A stretch of DNA of 64,000 nt from Circinella minor (taxonomy: Eukaryota; Mucoromycota; Mucoromycetes; Mucorales; Lichtheimiaceae), in assembly GCA_016758965.1 (NCBI GenBank), contig JAEPRB010000069.1, positions 1-64,000 on the forward strand, read 5' to 3'. Of this stretch, positions 61,722 to 64,000 are shown in pieces. The stretch's first letter is position 1, and each line of letters starts with the position of its first letter. Below the pieces are notes generated by a model. That model had not been told where the DNA came from, did no database searches, and saw only the letters and a program-made list of their open reading frames with translations. The position numbers were made by a program, and so were the translations under genes.

Positions 61722-62687
61722 TTATTTCCTAATAACTTGTTGCCATGTTTTCTGGCACCAATTCTTTACTTTGGAAACGGAAATCTTTTTCGATTTTGTG
61801 TTTAATGACGGTGATTTTGGTATTGATGTTACATCCTTATCTTCTAGTAAAGCCGGGCAATGAAGGCTATTCCTAGTGTCTTTGGTAATAGAAGTAGGGA
61901 TTTGTGTTTTCGTATTAGATAGACAGGCCGAGATATCACTGTATGTATAATGTTGCGTTTGACAGGTTACAGGAAACTGTGATTCATTAGTAATTATTAT
62001 CGTATCGTGTTGTTCTTGTTTTTTTTTACCATTAACTTCCTTCTTTCTTCTACCCATCCCGGCTCTCCACCAAACAGGTGGTGATGATGATCGCTGTCCT
62101 CTTGTATTCGGAACAAGTGACGGTACTGGACTAACGGAATATGAACGGATGCTAAGGCTATCTTGACGCATTCTTCTTGGAGAAGGACTACGTGCCTGTT
62201 GTTCAGTTGATGGTATAAAGACTGTATCATTATGATAAGGAAATGGTAGAGGTGGGGCATCAATGACAACGTTGTCTGTTTCTCGACGTGACATAGCACT
62301 GTATCTATGATTATCAAAATCCTCGTCTTTTCTTCTTTGTTGTTGTTCATTACCACTACTCCAGCCTGTATCTGTTGAACCAAGACTACTTACGGGCGAT
62401 GGTGACATAAGTGATGATGAGGTGACTGATGATGACTGTTCCACTCGACCTTTTCTTTTTTGAGCCCGTATATATTCCATTTGCATTGAAGTTCGATATC
62501 GACCCATTAGCTCCTTCTTGGCTAATTCGACCGGAGTGTTATGATGCATGGTAGAATGACGCACAAGATTTTCATGTGTCAATGGTGTTGGAGGTCGTTC
62601 ATGGACAGAAAAGTTTACATGATCATAACACTGATCATAATGGTAAGAAGTAGGATATACTTCATTTATTGATGAAATATTTGGCAT
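61722..62687 (-). CDS. uncharacterised Ser/Arg-rich protein
   Basis: Single exon, 321 aa from the ATG at 62687. An earlier in-frame ATG at 62750 would add a hydrophobic Phe/Leu stretch; I judge it to be pyrimidine-rich leader, but a signal-anchored longer form is possible. The N-terminus has YPTSYHYDQCYDHV and RPPTPLTHENL. A basic helix ELAKKELMGRYRTSMQMEYI then RAQKRKGR follows. Next come Ser-rich stretches with RSPSPRRMRQDSLSIRSYSV (SR and SP kinase-type sites) and WWRAGMGRRKKE. The end, KSKKISVSKVKNWCQKTWQQ, is basic and amphipathic. No known domain is recognised. Confidence 0.62.
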   Translation of the reverse strand: MPNISSINEVYPTSYHYDQCYDHVNFSVHERPPTPLTHENLVRHSTMHHNTPVELAKKELMGRYRTSMQMEYIRAQKRKGRVEQSSSVTSSSLMSPSPVSSLGSTDTGWSSGNEQQQRRKDEDFDNHRYSAMSRRETDNVVIDAPPLPFPYHNDTVFIPSTEQQARSPSPRRMRQDSLSIRSYSVSPVPSLVPNTRGQRSSSPPVWWRAGMGRRKKEVNGKKKQEQHDTIIITNESQFPVTCQTQHYTYSDISACLSNTKTQIPTSITKDTRNSLHCPALLEDKDVTSIPKSPSLNTKSKKISVSKVKNWCQKTWQQVIRK

Positions 62688-63078
62688 ATTTGACGAAAGA
62701 ACAAAACAAAAAACAAGAAAGAGAGGAAATGAAGAAAGAGTAAAATCCATAAAAATACTCGGAAGAATAAACAATTTATGGTTTTTTTTCTTGTTTTGAC
62801 AACAAGATAATAATTGAAATATTATTATTATTAGTTACTATTATCAAACGATACCTTATACAATTGTTTCTTATTATGTTACGATGACGGGATTTATTTT
62901 GTACGCTTTGAGGATTTCAAACAATAAACTGTCGTCAAATTAAAATAAGAAAAGTTTGAGTTCTTAAACTTTTTTAGTTAATGCAGATCTATTTACTTTT
63001 TTTTTTTTTTACTTTTTTACTCTTGATAATAATAATAATAACAATAACAATATAATAATAATATACAAATAAAACTTT
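62688..63078. other. intergenic, 0.4 kb
   Basis: Holds the leader of the Ser/Arg-rich protein gene and the 3' UTR of the TRAP1-like gene, with ATA/ATT microsatellite stretches (62820-62830; 63028-63062). No gene seen. Confidence 0.55.
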
Positions 63079-64000
63079 TTATGCAGACACCTTCTTATCC
63101 TGTTCAACTGCCTTATTTACACTGAACTCTAACAATTTGTTCAAACGAGAAATCATTGAACGAGGATCATCAAGAACACCTGCAGCACACAATGCGTTAT
63201 CATAGACCTGAGATAATAATTTTATAAATTAAAAATTAATGTTAATTATGTTAACATAGCTGAAAAAAAAGGAAAACCACTCTTTCTTTCACGAAATAAA
63301 AAAAAAATGTTTTGGACTTTACCTGTTCAGCAACCATCTTGGCTAAAGCAGGATCTTGATTACGGATTTGGAATAAACCGCGCATAACTCCATGGTCTGG
63401 GTTGATTTCAAGACGCGCTGGCATAGGAGGAAGTTCATCCATACGAGCAGATCCTTCCATCATTTGCATCATTTTTCTCATTGCTGGACTTTCGTGTTCC
63501 AATACTATTCAAAACCATAACAACAAAAAATAAATAAGTTTTTTGTTTTCTTACATTTGATTTATTTCTTACTCCTCCGCCCCCCGATCTTTCTTTCTCT
63601 CTCTTTATCTATTTCTACCTATCTACAATTGTGTATACTTACCAATAGCTGGGAAATTATCTAATCGTCGAGAAATATCAACTTGTTTCACAACATCTGG
63701 ACCCAATGTTTCTTCCACCCACTTGGCCAAATCCTTTGCTTCAGTTTCTGACAAAGCAGATTGAGCAGCATCACCTTCTAAAGCTTGTTGTAAAAGTGGA
63801 TCCGTAGCAGCTTCGGGTGAATCAGCCGAGATAAGATCAATACCTTGAAATTCGCGTAAATGGTTGACAACAAATTCATCTACTGTCTCATACAAATAAA
63901 GTAACTCAACGCCCTTCTTTTTAAACATTTCCGTATAAGGACTTTCTTCAGCATAACGACGTTTGGGTGTCAACAAGTAATAAATACGTTTTTGCTCTTC
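63079..64000 (-). CDS. TRAP1: TRAP1-like mitochondrial Hsp90, C-terminal part
   Basis: The gene enters from the right edge. Visible exons are 64000-63643, 63504-63323 and 63207-63079, giving the last 222 residues. Blocks seen: [57 protein letters not shown] and [20 protein letters not shown]. Then [20 protein letters not shown] and the final [20 protein letters not shown] with RLNKLLEF. The LEINP...DDPR ending and the lack of the EEVD tail exclude cytosolic Hsp90 and fit the TRAP1/HtpG branch. TRAP1 is an ATP-driven chaperone of the mitochondrial matrix. The ATPase domain and any targeting peptide lie outside the window, so the mitochondrial location is inferred from the family. Confidence 0.88.

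Noticed and set aside
62688..62774. Hydrophobic N-terminus on the Ser/Arg-rich protein as a signal peptide
   Set aside because: It comes from a TTTC/CTTT-rich stretch typical of 5' leaders here, so I start at 62687, although a longer form cannot be fully excluded.

Overview
The window looks like nuclear DNA of an early-diverging, Mucorales-type fungus. It is strongly AT-rich with many poly-A/poly-T tracts. The genes are broken by numerous short GT..AG introns, and the protein sequences of RPB1, NEO1, VPS2, PSMA3 and others are fungal. I placed exon borders by eye from GT/AG signals. For every spliced model the exon lengths sum to an open frame with consistent phase. First exons and UTRs remain the weakest part. 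I saw no tRNA, rRNA, CRISPR array or bacterial-type operon.

Layout. 1-4547: the 5' end of a small secreted-protein gene (minus, cut by the window edge) and a six-exon sestrin gene (minus). 4548-9747: 5.2 kb without a convincing gene but rich in TACGTA palindromes. 9748-19304: a PAK/Ste20 kinase (plus), RNase H2 subunit C (minus), a JmjC-ZZ protein (plus) and a four-span membrane protein (plus). 19305-31152: a BAF57/SMARCE1-like chromatin protein (minus) divergent from proteasome subunit alpha7 (plus), a Pus9/RPUSD2-type pseudouridine synthase (plus) and an RBMS-type two-RRM protein (minus). 31153-34203: intergenic, holding a 459-bp miniature inverted-repeat transposon. 34204-50726: RPB1 (minus, with a 24-heptad perfect CTD block), the NEO1/ATP9 flippase (plus, 22 exons), ESCRT-III VPS2/CHMP2 (minus) and a sugar transporter (minus). 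50727-58850: a gene-poor, transposon-marked stretch with a 5'-truncated LINE between 16-bp target-site duplications, arrays of an 11-bp TTCAGGC-type motif, a small SANT/Myb-like gene and an orphan coding-like fragment. 58851-64000: three uncharacterised small genes and the C-terminal part of a mitochondrial Hsp90 (TRAP1-like), cut by the window edge.

How the genes relate. There is no pathway cluster. The set is a housekeeping mix: transcription (RPB1, JmjC, BAF57-like), RNA work (RNase H2C, pseudouridine synthase, RBMS-like), proteolysis (PSMA3), membrane traffic (NEO1, VPS2) and signalling (PAK, sestrin). The most notable biology is that sestrin, TRAP1 and a BAF57-like protein, families mostly described from animals and missing from budding yeast, occur together here. 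The second notable item is the motif-array mobile elements. The 32.6-kb element has 116-bp identical arms and TTCGCTTAT motifs phased every 22-23 bp.
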